From DATEJJ01 sp039649115 (GTDB lineage Bacteria; Actinomycetota; Actinomycetes; Mycobacteriales; Micromonosporaceae): DNA of 38,503 nt. Shown piece by piece: positions 6,877 to 16,287 of the stretch. Under the pieces are notes generated by a model that saw nothing but the letters and a program-made list of their open reading frames with translations, made no database searches and had not been told where the DNA came from. The stretch covers positions 1 to 38,503 of the forward strand of contig JBBWZQ010000323.1 in assembly GCA_039649115.1 (NCBI GenBank), given 5' to 3'. The position numbers and the translations under genes are program-made. Positions within the stretch are counted from its first letter, which is position 1, and each line of letters begins with the position of its first letter.

Positions 6877-8118
6877 GTGCCCGACACCGAGGTCGAGGAT
6901 CTGCTGCGCCGGCTCGCGCCGCAGATCCTCGGCGCGGTGGTGCGCCGGTACGGGCACTTCGACACCGCCGAGGACGCGGTCCAGGAGGCGCTGCTCGCCG
7001 CCGCCCTGCAGTGGCCGAAGGACGGCATGCCGGACAACCCGCGAGGTTGGCTGATCGCGGTCGCCGCGCGACGCCTCACCGACCTGCTGCGCAGCGAGCA
7101 GGCCCGGCAGCGCCGGGAAGACACCGTGGCACGGTGGACACTGCCCGATCAATGGCTGGCCCCCAGTGCCGACAGAGCTCCGGCCGATACCGACGACACG
7201 CTCATCCTGCTTTTCATGTGCTGTCACCCCTCGCTGTCGCCGGCGTCGCAGATCGCGCTCACCCTGCGCGCCGTCGGCGGCCTGACCACGGTGGAGGTCG
7301 CCCGTGCCTTCCTCGTGCCGGAGGCGACCATCACCCGGCGGATCAGCCGGGCCAAACAGCGCATCAAGGACAGCGGCCTACCGTTCGGCATGCCCCCGGC
7401 CACCGAGCGAACCGAACGCCTCGGCGCCGTCCTCCACGTGCTGTACCTCATCTTCAACGAGGGCTACGCGAGCACGTCGGGACCCACCCTGCAGCGCACC
7501 GAACTGTCGGCCGAAGCGATCCGGATGGCCCGCATGGTCCACCTCCTGCTACCCGACGACGGCGAGGTGGCCGGCCTGCTCGCGCTCATGCTGCTCACCG
7601 ACGCCCGGCGCCCCGCCCGGACGGCACCGGACGGCGGACTGGTCCCGATGGCCGAGCAGGACCGGAGCCTGTGGCACGCCGGGTACATCGCCGAAGGCGT
7701 GGCGCTCGTCACCGACGCACTCCCGCGTGGACCGACCGGCCCGTACCAGATCCAGGCCGCGATCGCCGCGATCCACGATGAGGCGCCCGGCGCCGACGCC
7801 ACGGACTGGCCACAGATCATGGCACTGTACGAGCTGTTGTTGCGCATCTCCGACAACCCGGTGGTGGCGCTGAACCACGCCGTCGCGGTGGCCATGGCCC
7901 GCGGCCCTCGCGCGGGGCTGGACCTGCTCGGGAACCTCCAGGAGGACGCACGGATCGCGGGCGACCACCGGCTCCACGCGGTCCGCGGGCACCTGCTGGA
8001 GATGGCCGGCGATCGGGACGCCGCGCGCGAGTCCTATGAAGCGGCGGCGCAACTCACCACCAGCCTGCCGCAACAACGCTATCTCCGGGCACGGGCGGCC
8101 CGCCTCACCGCCCCGTGA
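6877..8118 (+). CDS. ECF42-type RNA polymerase sigma factor with C-terminal TPR-like extension
   Basis: A 413-residue sigma factor, about twice the size of ordinary ECF sigmas. Region 2 is near residues 10-75 (YGHFDTAEDAVQEALLAA, then GWLIAVAARRLTDLLR). Region 4 is near 110-165 (LTLRAVGGLTTVEVARAFLV, ITRRISRAKQRI). A long DUF6596/TPR-like C-terminal domain follows, with VLYLIFNEGYASTSG and repeats such as NPVVALNHAVAVAMARGP. This layout defines ECF42, which lacks a classical anti-sigma factor; the C-terminal part is thought to control activity. GTG 6877 lies 7 nt after the DGPF stop. No membrane anti-sigma gene is adjacent, consistent with the group. Confidence 0.9.
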   Translation: MPDTEVEDLLRRLAPQILGAVVRRYGHFDTAEDAVQEALLAAALQWPKDGMPDNPRGWLIAVAARRLTDLLRSEQARQRREDTVARWTLPDQWLAPSADRAPADTDDTLILLFMCCHPSLSPASQIALTLRAVGGLTTVEVARAFLVPEATITRRISRAKQRIKDSGLPFGMPPATERTERLGAVLHVLYLIFNEGYASTSGPTLQRTELSAEAIRMARMVHLLLPDDGEVAGLLALMLLTDARRPARTAPDGGLVPMAEQDRSLWHAGYIAEGVALVTDALPRGPTGPYQIQAAIAAIHDEAPGADATDWPQIMALYELLLRISDNPVVALNHAVAVAMARGPRAGLDLLGNLQEDARIAGDHRLHAVRGHLLEMAGDRDAARESYEAAAQLTTSLPQQRYLRARAARLTAP

Positions 8119-8236
8119 CATGTCATCCAGCTCGTGCTTGGCGTGCTCCTCGGCGTCTGCTGTTCAGCGGGTCAGCAGACCTCCTTTCTGCCTCACCTCG
8201 CCTCCCGATCTGGGCTTCTGGTGCTCGTAGAAGGTT

Positions 8237-8248
8237 GTGTATTACACT
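8237..8248 (+). promoter_or_regulatory. promoter and operator of the RHH/MazF operon
   Basis: An 11-bp palindrome GTGTA-T-TACAC (8237-8247) overlaps the -10 hexamer TACACT (8243-8248), which ends 7 nt before ATG 8256. This fits a leaderless transcript repressed by the ribbon-helix-helix antitoxin binding over its own -10. The promoter assignment rests on spacing only. Confidence 0.55.
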
Positions 8249-8255
8249 TTGTCTC

Positions 8256-8486
8256 ATGAGTACGATTACATTCCGGGCTGACGATGACGTCGACCGAGCC
8301 CTCGCTGATCTGACCGAAGGCGACCGCGACCGCTCGCAGGTCATCCGTGACGCGATCCTGGCAGAGTGGCGGCGGCGTCAAGCCGAGCGACTTCGAGCGG
8401 AGGCGGAAGCGCTGGCGGCAGACCCCGAGGACCGCGCCGAGGCCCGCGCGGTGCTCACCGACATGGAGTCTGTACGTGCGCGGTGA
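8256..8486 (+). CDS. ribbon-helix-helix antitoxin
   Basis: A 76-residue protein. The N-terminal 45 residues fit a ribbon-helix-helix DNA-binding domain: strand STITFRADDDVDRALADL, then GDRDRSQVIRDAILAEW. An acidic, alanine-rich helical tail (AEALAADPEDRAEARAV) follows that would wrap the toxin. RHH antitoxins neutralise the partner toxin and repress their own operon. ATG 8256 follows a TACACT -10 at 7 nt, with no ribosome-binding site. The stop lies 11 nt inside the MazF gene, a typical toxin-antitoxin overlap. Confidence 0.85.
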   Translation: MSTITFRADDDVDRALADLTEGDRDRSQVIRDAILAEWRRRQAERLRAEAEALAADPEDRAEARAVLTDMESVRAR

Positions 8487-8805
8487 CGTGTATGAACTTC
8501 GCGCACCGCGCGATGCTCGTGGCCATGAACAACGCGGCAACCGCTACGCCGTCGTCGTGCAGTCCGACCTGCTGCCGTTGTCGACCTGGCTGGTGTCGCC
8601 CACGTCGACCAGCGCTCGCCCCGCCTCGTTCCGCCCGGAGATCGAAGTCGCCGGGAAGACGGCGCTTGTCCTTGTTGAACAGACGGCGGCGGTGGATCCC
8701 GAGCGCCTCGGCCAACTCATGGGCCACCTTTCGCCAGCCGAGTCGGCTGCGGTGGACGGCGCACTACGAGTGGTTCTCGGACTGAACACACTCGGCGGAC
8801 GCTGA
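8476..8805 (+). CDS. MazF/PemK-family toxin (endoribonuclease)
   Basis: A 109-residue MazF-like protein. Conserved features are RGDVYELRAPRDARGHEQ at the start (the RG..y.. strand and the GHEQ segment), RYAVVVQSD, WLVSPTSTS, FRPEIEV and ALVLVEQTAAVDPERLG. MazF toxins cleave mRNA or structured RNA at specific short sequences. GTG 8476 gives MRGDVYELRA and overlaps the antitoxin stop by 11 nt, so translation is probably coupled. The cleavage sequence cannot be inferred. A tRNA-Ala gene ends 38 nt beyond the toxin stop on the other strand. Confidence 0.87.
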   Translation: MRGDVYELRAPRDARGHEQRGNRYAVVVQSDLLPLSTWLVSPTSTSARPASFRPEIEVAGKTALVLVEQTAAVDPERLGQLMGHLSPAESAAVDGALRVVLGLNTLGGR

Positions 8806-8842
8806 CCAAGAACGAGCTTGGGTAGATCATGCATATGGAAGC

Positions 8843-8918
8843 TGGTGGAGACGTGGGGACTTGAACCCCAAACCCCCGCCTTGCAAAGGCGGTGCTCTGC
8901 CAATTGAGCTACGCCCCC
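8843..8918 (-). tRNA. tRNA-Ala(TGC)
   Basis: A 76-nt cloverleaf read on the minus strand. The acceptor stem GGGGGCG pairs with CGTCTCC and contains the G3-U70 pair, the identity element of tRNA-Ala. The anticodon loop CTTTGCAAG carries TGC, and the T-arm GGGGTTCAAGTCCCC is regular. The 3' CCA is encoded (8843-8845). It follows tRNA-Ile and the DLW-39 gene, as in the gyrA-downstream cluster of other actinobacteria. Confidence 0.97.
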
Positions 8919-8987
8919 GAGGCGCTACCGATCCTTCGATGATCCGCGATCACCACGCTCGCCGCCACCGGATGAACGACCGATCCT

Positions 8988-9116
8988 CTACCGGAGGTCG
9001 GTCGAGTTGGTCGCCTCGTGCCAGAGCGCGCGCTCGTCGTTCGCATCCTTGACCTTCTTGGCGACGAATGCCGCTGCGCCAAGGACGCCGACCAGGAGCA
9101 ACAGCTTCTTCCACAT
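8988..9116 (-). CDS. DLW-39 family small protein
   Basis: A 42-residue protein: MWKKLLLLVGVLGAAAF, then VAKKVKDANDERALWHEAT. It has one short hydrophobic helix followed by a charged tail with the LW motif that names the actinobacterial DLW-39 family, known from the region between gyrA and the tRNA genes. ATG 9116 is supported by GAGGGGA 6-7 nt upstream. The gene lies between tRNA-Ala and tRNA-Ile on the same strand. The longer reading frame to 9200 would run into the tRNA-Ile gene and is rejected. Function is unknown; a membrane-anchored peptide is plausible. Confidence 0.8.
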   Translation of the reverse strand: MWKKLLLLVGVLGAAAFVAKKVKDANDERALWHEATNSTDLR

Positions 9117-9176
9117 GTGCGGTCCCCTCAGGGTCGGTGCGGCGGTGGTCATCGTACGACGGCCCAAGGTCAGGCG

Positions 9177-9250
9177 TGGGGCTAGATGGAATCGAACCAT
9201 CGACCTCAGAGTTATCAGCTCTGCGCTCTAACCGACTGAGCTATAGCCCC
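9177..9250 (-). tRNA. tRNA-Ile(GAT)
   Basis: A 74-nt tRNA on the minus strand. The acceptor stem GGGGCTA pairs with TAGCCCC, the D-arm is AGCTCAGTCGGTTAGAGC, the anticodon loop CTGATAAC carries GAT, and the T-arm is GATGGTTCGATTCCATC. The discriminator is A and CCA is not encoded, unlike the neighbouring tRNA-Ala. Its position downstream of gyrA and the DUF3566 gene matches other actinobacteria. Confidence 0.97.
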
Positions 9251-9309
9251 GTGACGCGACGAGCAAGGTTACCGTACCCGTCGCCCTCACCCCAAACCGA
9301 TTCGGGGGC

Positions 9310-10170
9310 TCAGTCCTTCTCGGACAGCGTGACCTCGATGCCGCCCACCAGGTCCGCACACACGTTGTAGATAAAGGCACCGAGCGTCGACAGGGCGGTG
9401 AAGAGCACCACGTTGACGAGGCCGAGAACGCCGGCGGTACCGATCACGCCGAGAGCTGTGATCTTGAAACTGCCCTTGCCGCCGGTGGCGCCCAGCATGT
9501 CGGCCAGCGTCCTGTTGAGGCTGCGGAACACGCCCATCGCGTCAAGCGCGAGGTAGAGCACCGAGGTCGCCACGATCGCCACGAAGAACAGCACGAACGA
9601 CACCGCGAACGAGAACTTCATCACCGACCACGGGTCGATGCGCTTGATGAACAGGCGTGCCCGGCGAGGTCCCCGAGCGGCGGCGGACGTGACCGTGGCG
9701 CGGGCGGCCCGTACCGCTTCGGCGACCTTGGCCCCGCCGATGGCCGAAGCCCTGCCGGAGCCCGCGGGTCGAACGCCTGTCTTCAGCCCGGTCGTGGCCG
9801 TGGCGCCCGCCGCCGCACCCGAGGTCGGGGCGCCCGGCATCACGGGCGGCGGTGTCGCCACCCGGGCAGTGGCCGCGACGCTGGCCCGTCCTGTCGGATG
9901 CCCGGCCACGCTGGCAGTTCCGCCCTCGGCCTCGTCGCCCGGGTCCGAGCCGGCGGGCTTGTCGGCGCCGTCCAGCTTGTCGGGCGGCGGGGCCATGCCC
10001 GGCGGCCTGGTGAACTTGTGCGGTTGTGCCTCGGCGGGGACCGTTGCGCGACCTACAACCGCGCGTCCGGTCGCGGTACCCCCGGCGCTTTCGCCACCGT
10101 CTGCTGCCTCGGCACCGACCGGGTTGGTCGAGCCCCCCGCAGCTCCCGACGCCGCCTGCGTCTCCGTCAT
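9310..10170 (-). CDS. DUF3566 transmembrane protein
   Basis: A 286-residue protein. About 180 N-terminal residues are low-complexity, Ala/Gly/Pro/Thr-rich and probably disordered. The C-terminal DUF3566 domain starts near RARLFIKRIDPWSVMKFSFA, with two transmembrane segments (about residues 208-232 and 250-275). It corresponds in place and domain to the mycobacterial gene directly after gyrA (Rv0007), a small membrane protein associated with the cell envelope. ATG 10170 is 3 nt past the gyrA stop, so the two genes are co-transcribed and probably translationally coupled. A TTG at 10173 is less likely. Exact function is unknown. Confidence 0.87.
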   Translation of the reverse strand: MTETQAASGAAGGSTNPVGAEAADGGESAGGTATGRAVVGRATVPAEAQPHKFTRPPGMAPPPDKLDGADKPAGSDPGDEAEGGTASVAGHPTGRASVAATARVATPPPVMPGAPTSGAAAGATATTGLKTGVRPAGSGRASAIGGAKVAEAVRAARATVTSAAARGPRRARLFIKRIDPWSVMKFSFAVSFVLFFVAIVATSVLYLALDAMGVFRSLNRTLADMLGATGGKGSFKITALGVIGTAGVLGLVNVVLFTALSTLGAFIYNVCADLVGGIEVTLSEKD

Positions 10171-10173
10171 CAA

Positions 10174-12690
10174 CTAGTCCTGTTCGTCAGGCTCGTCGGC
10201 ATTGCGAGCAATGGCCACGAGGGATACCCCATCAGGAAGGTCCATGAGCTTGACACCCATTGTGTTCCGATCTCGTGTCCGGCGTACAGGCTTCACCGGA
10301 GTGCGGATGACGCCACCGTTCGACGTGATGGCGAACAGCTCGTCATCCGGGCTGATGACGACGGCTCCCACCAGACCGCCACGCCGCTCTGTGATCTTCG
10401 CGGTGAGCACCCCCTTGCCACCCCTGCCCTGCACAGGGTACTCGTCGATGGGGGTGCGTTTGGCGAAGCCGCCACCAGTAGCGACGAGCACGTCCATCCC
10501 GTCCCGCACGACCTCCATGGCGAGCAGTTCGTCGCCGTTCCCGAAGCGCATTCCGATGACTCCGGAGGTGGCCCTGCCCATCGGGCGCAGCACATCGTCG
10601 TTGGCGCTGAACCGGATGGCCTGTGCGTGCTTGGAGACCAGCAGGAGATCGTCGTCGGGGCCGATCAGCGAGGCCCCGACGAGTTCGTCGTCGTCCCGAA
10701 GGTTGATGGCGATGATCCCTCCGCTGCGGTTCGAGTCGAACTCCTCCAGTTTGGTCTTCTTCACCAAACCCTGCTTGGTTCCCAGGACAAGATAGGGCGC
10801 CACCTGGTAATTCGGTATCTCGATCACCTGGGCGATCTGCTCGTCGGGCTGGAAGGCCAGCAGGTTGGCGACGTGCTGGCCACGTGCCACCCGACTGGCT
10901 TCGGGCAGTTCGTAGGCCTTCGCCCGGTATACCCGTCCCTTGTTCGTGAAGAACAGGATCCAGTCGTGCGTCGAGCACACGAAGAAGTGGCTGACGATGT
11001 CGTCCTGGCGCAACGTCGCGCCGCTGACGCCCTTGCCGCCGCGGCGCTGCGAGCGGTACAGGTCGGTCTTGGTGCGCTTGGCGTACCCGGTGCGGGTGAT
11101 CGTCACCACAACGTCCTCGCGCGCGATGAGGTCCTCCATCGAGACCTCGCCGTCGAACGGGATGATCCGGGTGCGGCGGTCGTCGCCCCACCGGTTGACG
11201 ACCTCGCTGAGCTCGTCCGAGACGATCTTCCGCTGCCGCTCCGGCTTGGCCAGGATGTCGCGCAGCTCGGCGATCTTGATCTCGATGTCGACCAGCTCAT
11301 CGATGATCTTCTGGCGCTCCAGCGCCGCCAACCGGCGCAGCTGCATGTCGAGGATGGCGCCGGCCTGTACCTCGTCGATGTCGAGCAGCTGGATCAGGCC
11401 GGTACGGGCCTCCTCCACCGTCGGCGACCGGCGGATCAGGGCGATCACCTCGTCGAGCGCGTCCAGGGCCTTGACCAGGCCACGCAGGATGTGCGCGCGC
11501 TCCTCGGCCTTGCGCAGCCGGTACGCGGTGCGCCGGACGATCACCTCGATCTGGTGGGCCACGTAGTACCGCACGAACTGCGCGAGGTTGAGCGTGCGCG
11601 GGACGCCGTCGACCAGGGCCAGCATGTTGGCGCCGAACGTCTCCTGCAACTGGGTGTGCTTGTACAGGTTGTTCAGCACGACCTTGGCGATCGCGTCGCG
11701 CTTGAGCACGAGCATCAGCCGCATGCCGGTACGGCCGGAGGACTCGTCCCGGATGTCCGCGATGCCGGTGAGCTTTCCCTCCCGGACCAGCTCGGCGATG
11801 CGCTCGGCGAGGTTGTCCGGGTTGACCTGGTAGGGCAGTTCGGTGACGACGAGGCTGGTACGCCCCCGGACGTCCTCCTCCGCCTCGACGACGGCGCGCA
11901 TCCGGATCGAGCCGCGCCCGGTCCGGTACGCCTCGGTGATGGCGGCCGTGCCGACGATGAGCCCGGCGGTGGGGAAGTCCGGTCCCCTGACTATCTTGAT
12001 CAGCTCGTCGAGGGTGGTGGCCTCGTCGGCCTCCGGGTTGGCCAGGCACCACTGCACCGCGTCGGCGATCTCGCGGAGGTTGTGCGGGGGAATCTTGGTG
12101 GCCATGCCGACGGCGATGCCGTCCGAGCCGTTGATGAGCAGGTTGGGGATGCGCGAGGGCAGGATGGCCGGCTCCTGCGCGCGGCCGTCGTAGTTGGGCC
12201 CCATGTCGACGGTGTCCTCGTCGATGTCGCGCAGCATCTCCATCGCGAGCGGGTCGAGCTTGCACTCGGTGTACCTCATGGCGGCCGCGGGGTCGTTGCC
12301 GGGCGAGCCGAAGTTGCCGTTGCCGTCGATCAGCGGGTAACGCAGCGACCACGGCTGGGCCATCCGGACCAGCGAGTCGTAGATGGCGGAGTCGCCGTGC
12401 GGGTGGAACTGGCCCATCACGTCACCGACGACGCGGGAACACTTCACGTATCCGCGGTCGGGCCGGTACCCGGAGTCGTACATGGCATAAAGGATCTTGC
12501 GGTGTACCGGCTTGAGGCCGTCCCGGACGTCCGGCAGCGCCCGCCCGACGATCACGCTCATCGCATAGTCGAGGTACGAGCGCTGCATCTCGACCTCGAG
12601 CCCGACCGGCTCGACCCGCCCTCCCACGTGTGGCGCGAACGGTTCGGTGGAGCTCGGCTCCTCCGGAGTCAGATCCGGCGTGTCAGTCAC
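10174..12690 (-). CDS. gyrA: DNA gyrase subunit A
   Basis: An 838-residue breakage-reunion subunit of gyrase, which introduces negative supercoils together with GyrB. The winged-helix and tower region begins at VEPVGLEVEMQRSYLDYAMS. The catalytic tyrosine is Tyr140 in AAMRYTECK. The quinolone-resistance region HPHGDSAIYDSLVRM has Ser101 and Asp105, the residues usual in sensitive enzymes. The C-terminal beta-pinwheel carries the GyrA box variant near QRRGGKGVSG. GTG 12690 gives MTDTPDLTPEE and has GAGGG about 7-8 nt upstream; the TTG at 12696 is the alternative. It follows gyrB by 74 nt and precedes the DUF3566 gene by 3 nt. Confidence 0.98.
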   Translation of the reverse strand: MTDTPDLTPEEPSSTEPFAPHVGGRVEPVGLEVEMQRSYLDYAMSVIVGRALPDVRDGLKPVHRKILYAMYDSGYRPDRGYVKCSRVVGDVMGQFHPHGDSAIYDSLVRMAQPWSLRYPLIDGNGNFGSPGNDPAAAMRYTECKLDPLAMEMLRDIDEDTVDMGPNYDGRAQEPAILPSRIPNLLINGSDGIAVGMATKIPPHNLREIADAVQWCLANPEADEATTLDELIKIVRGPDFPTAGLIVGTAAITEAYRTGRGSIRMRAVVEAEEDVRGRTSLVVTELPYQVNPDNLAERIAELVREGKLTGIADIRDESSGRTGMRLMLVLKRDAIAKVVLNNLYKHTQLQETFGANMLALVDGVPRTLNLAQFVRYYVAHQIEVIVRRTAYRLRKAEERAHILRGLVKALDALDEVIALIRRSPTVEEARTGLIQLLDIDEVQAGAILDMQLRRLAALERQKIIDELVDIEIKIAELRDILAKPERQRKIVSDELSEVVNRWGDDRRTRIIPFDGEVSMEDLIAREDVVVTITRTGYAKRTKTDLYRSQRRGGKGVSGATLRQDDIVSHFFVCSTHDWILFFTNKGRVYRAKAYELPEASRVARGQHVANLLAFQPDEQIAQVIEIPNYQVAPYLVLGTKQGLVKKTKLEEFDSNRSGGIIAINLRDDDELVGASLIGPDDDLLLVSKHAQAIRFSANDDVLRPMGRATSGVIGMRFGNGDELLAMEVVRDGMDVLVATGGGFAKRTPIDEYPVQGRGGKGVLTAKITERRGGLVGAVVISPDDELFAITSNGGVIRTPVKPVRRTRDRNTMGVKLMDLPDGVSLVAIARNADEPDEQD

Positions 12691-12722
12691 GATCAACCCT
12701 CAACAGAAGTGTAGATACCGGC

Positions 12723-12762
12723 TGTGGACAAAGCTGTGGACGGTGTGGACAACTGTGGGAAC
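12723..12762 (-). promoter_or_regulatory. DnaA-box cluster in the gyrB-gyrA spacer
   Basis: Two exact DnaA boxes, each reading TGTGGACAA on the plus strand (TTGTCCACA in reverse), lie at 12723-12731 and 12744-12752. Related 9-mers TGTGGACGG (12735-12743) and TGTGGGAAC (12754-12762) fill the gap and follow it. All four point the same way and start 9-12 nt apart in the 80-nt spacer. DnaA binding here could modulate read-through into gyrA. Confidence 0.6.
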
Positions 12763-12770
12763 CGAAGGCC

Positions 12771-14717
<1,947 letters not shown>

Positions 14718-15134
14718 TCTCGGTCGCTTTCTCGCTGCGGCGACCACCGAGGTGGCCGCGGCACGGGGTTGGGCGGGAGCCGACCGCGCTCGGGCACACG
14801 TCGGGCCACCACTCCGTCGAGGGTGGGCCGGCGTGTGTCGATCGCGGAGACGCCCGCATTTGGTGATCGACTATCAGCTCTCCGGTCAATCTTACTGTGC
14901 CCTGGCGGCAGAACCCGCAAAGGCGCCCCTGAAATCGCCGTAGAGGCTCGAAACGGCCCGGGCGCAACTCCCCCCACACGCCCCGGCACCCGGGAGCAGC
15001 CACCGCGTCAGGGGAGCTTCGGCCCAGCGAACCGCCGGGAAAAGTCGACTCGGCCGGCAGAGGGGGGTCGCCAAGGGGGCCTACTGTGCCGTAGCCTACG
15101 CCGCCAGTACGACGAGATGATGGGGCCGTAGCGG
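14718..15134. promoter_or_regulatory. gyrB upstream region (divergent promoters)
   Basis: This is 417 nt without a gene. On the minus strand TAAGAT (14894-14889) is the best -10-like hexamer for gyrB and would give a leader of about 165 nt. No well-spaced -35 is seen. On the plus strand TACTGT (15082-15087) and TAGCCT (15092-15097) are -10-like hexamers for the gene at 15135. No strong inverted repeat or DnaA box was seen. Confidence 0.35.
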
Positions 15135-15692
15135 ATGGGGCTGGACAACGTCGCCGTGCAGTGGCCGCGCACCGGCCGCTTCTACGAGCCGGTCGCCCCT
15201 GCGGAGTTCGTCGACTTCGCCGACATCGCGGAGCGGGTACCGCCGACCGCCCGGCCGGCCGCCGCACTGGCCGGACATATCGCCGAGTCGGGCACGATCC
15301 GGGCAACCGGCTACACCGAACTCGTCGACCTCCTCCTCGGGCTGCAGGGTGTGCTCTACGCGACGGACGCCGAAGCCGAGGACGAGGACCCGGTGATCGA
15401 CCCGGACGGCTGCGCCTGGATCGCGGGCGGCCTGGAGCGGTTCGTGGCCGGCCACGCGGAGCACGGCGAGGAGGTGACCTTCGACACGGTCTCCGGCGTG
15501 CTGCGCAAGGCGGTCTCCGGTGGGCGCCTGCCCGAGCAACAACTGCGCTGGCTGGACGATCGGCTGGCCACGCTGCGCGACGAGGACGGCCAGGCGCCGC
15601 AGTGGAGCTTCGCGCTGACCGAGCTCGCGGTCCTGGCCCGCTTCTACCGCCGCTGCGCCGACCGCGGCTTCGCCGTATACGCCGACTTCTGA
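15135..15692 (+). CDS. conserved-looking protein of unknown function
   Basis: A 185-residue acidic soluble protein beginning MGLDNVAVQWPRTGRFYEP. I do not recognise a family. It is mostly helical by eye, has no signal peptide or membrane segment, and has an acidic patch (EAEDEDPVIDPDG). It keeps good codon bias throughout, so it is a real gene. It is the only plus-strand gene between gyrA and dnaA, divergent from gyrB and convergent with dciA (49 nt between stops). There is no clear ribosome-binding site before ATG 15135. The context suggests nothing firm about its job. Confidence 0.75.
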   Translation: MGLDNVAVQWPRTGRFYEPVAPAEFVDFADIAERVPPTARPAAALAGHIAESGTIRATGYTELVDLLLGLQGVLYATDAEAEDEDPVIDPDGCAWIAGGLERFVAGHAEHGEEVTFDTVSGVLRKAVSGGRLPEQQLRWLDDRLATLRDEDGQAPQWSFALTELAVLARFYRRCADRGFAVYADF

Positions 15693-15741
15693 CTCGCCCG
15701 TCCCGACACCGGGCCCTCGATCGTGGGCGCGAGACGGGAGA

Positions 15742-16287
15742 TCAGCCGTAGGTGTCGCGGGGGCCGCGGCCGCGGACCCGGCGCGGGCCGCGCGACCAGT
15801 TGGGCGACGTCGGACCGTGGATGTGCAGCTTTGTCACCACGTTGCTGCCCACCTGCGCCGCGATGCGCTTGAGCAGCTTTCCCGCGAGCAGCCGCAGCTG
15901 CGTGGCCCAGGCGGTGGACTCCGCCTCGACCGTGAGCTCGCCGTTCTCCAGCTTCACCGGCTTGCAGTGCGAAGCGATCTCCGCGCCCACGACCTTGGCC
16001 CAGTCGCCGAACACCGTCGCCTCCGCGGCCGGCCGCTGCCAGCCCCGCGCCTTGATCAAGCGGGCCAGCACGGCGCCGAACGGCTGCGGGTCCCGCGGAT
16101 CCGGTCCGGGTCCGGAGTAGCCGCGCAGCCGCCGCGGCCCGTCCGTCCCGCCGGTCGACCGCGCCGGCCGGCCGGCGCGGGAGCCGCCGCGGCGTGCCTT
16201 CGCGGCGTCCAGGACCGCCCGGGCCAGCTCCGGCCCGGCCACCTCCGGGGGCGGCTCCGGAGCAGGAGCATCATCTGGTACCGACAC
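15742..16287 (-). CDS. dciA: DciA-family (DUF721) helicase-loader protein
   Basis: A 181-residue protein. The N-terminal third is proline- and arginine-rich and probably flexible. The DUF721 domain spans about residues 65-165: FGAVLARLIKARGWQRPAAE, VFGDWAKVVGAEIASHCKPV, GELTVEAESTAWATQLRLLA. DciA proteins assist loading or activity of the replicative helicase DnaB in bacteria without DnaC. GTG 16287 overlaps the 3' end of recF by 17 nt, so translation is coupled. The recF-dciA-gyrB order matches Mycobacterium, where Rv0004 is this gene. The basic C-terminal tail (RGPRRVRGRGPRD) may bind DNA. Confidence 0.92.
   Translation of the reverse strand: MSVPDDAPAPEPPPEVAGPELARAVLDAAKARRGGSRAGRPARSTGGTDGPRRLRGYSGPGPDPRDPQPFGAVLARLIKARGWQRPAAEATVFGDWAKVVGAEIASHCKPVKLENGELTVEAESTAWATQLRLLAGKLLKRIAAQVGSNVVTKLHIHGPTSPNWSRGPRRVRGRGPRDTYG

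Noticed and set aside
9898..12714. 938-codon plus-strand frame opposite gyrA
   Set aside because: Antisense shadow of a highly conserved gene; no start signal and no domain recognisable.
15693..15741. Terminator between the 15135 gene and dciA
   Set aside because: Only 6-bp CCCGTC/GACGGG arms, far apart; too weak to call.
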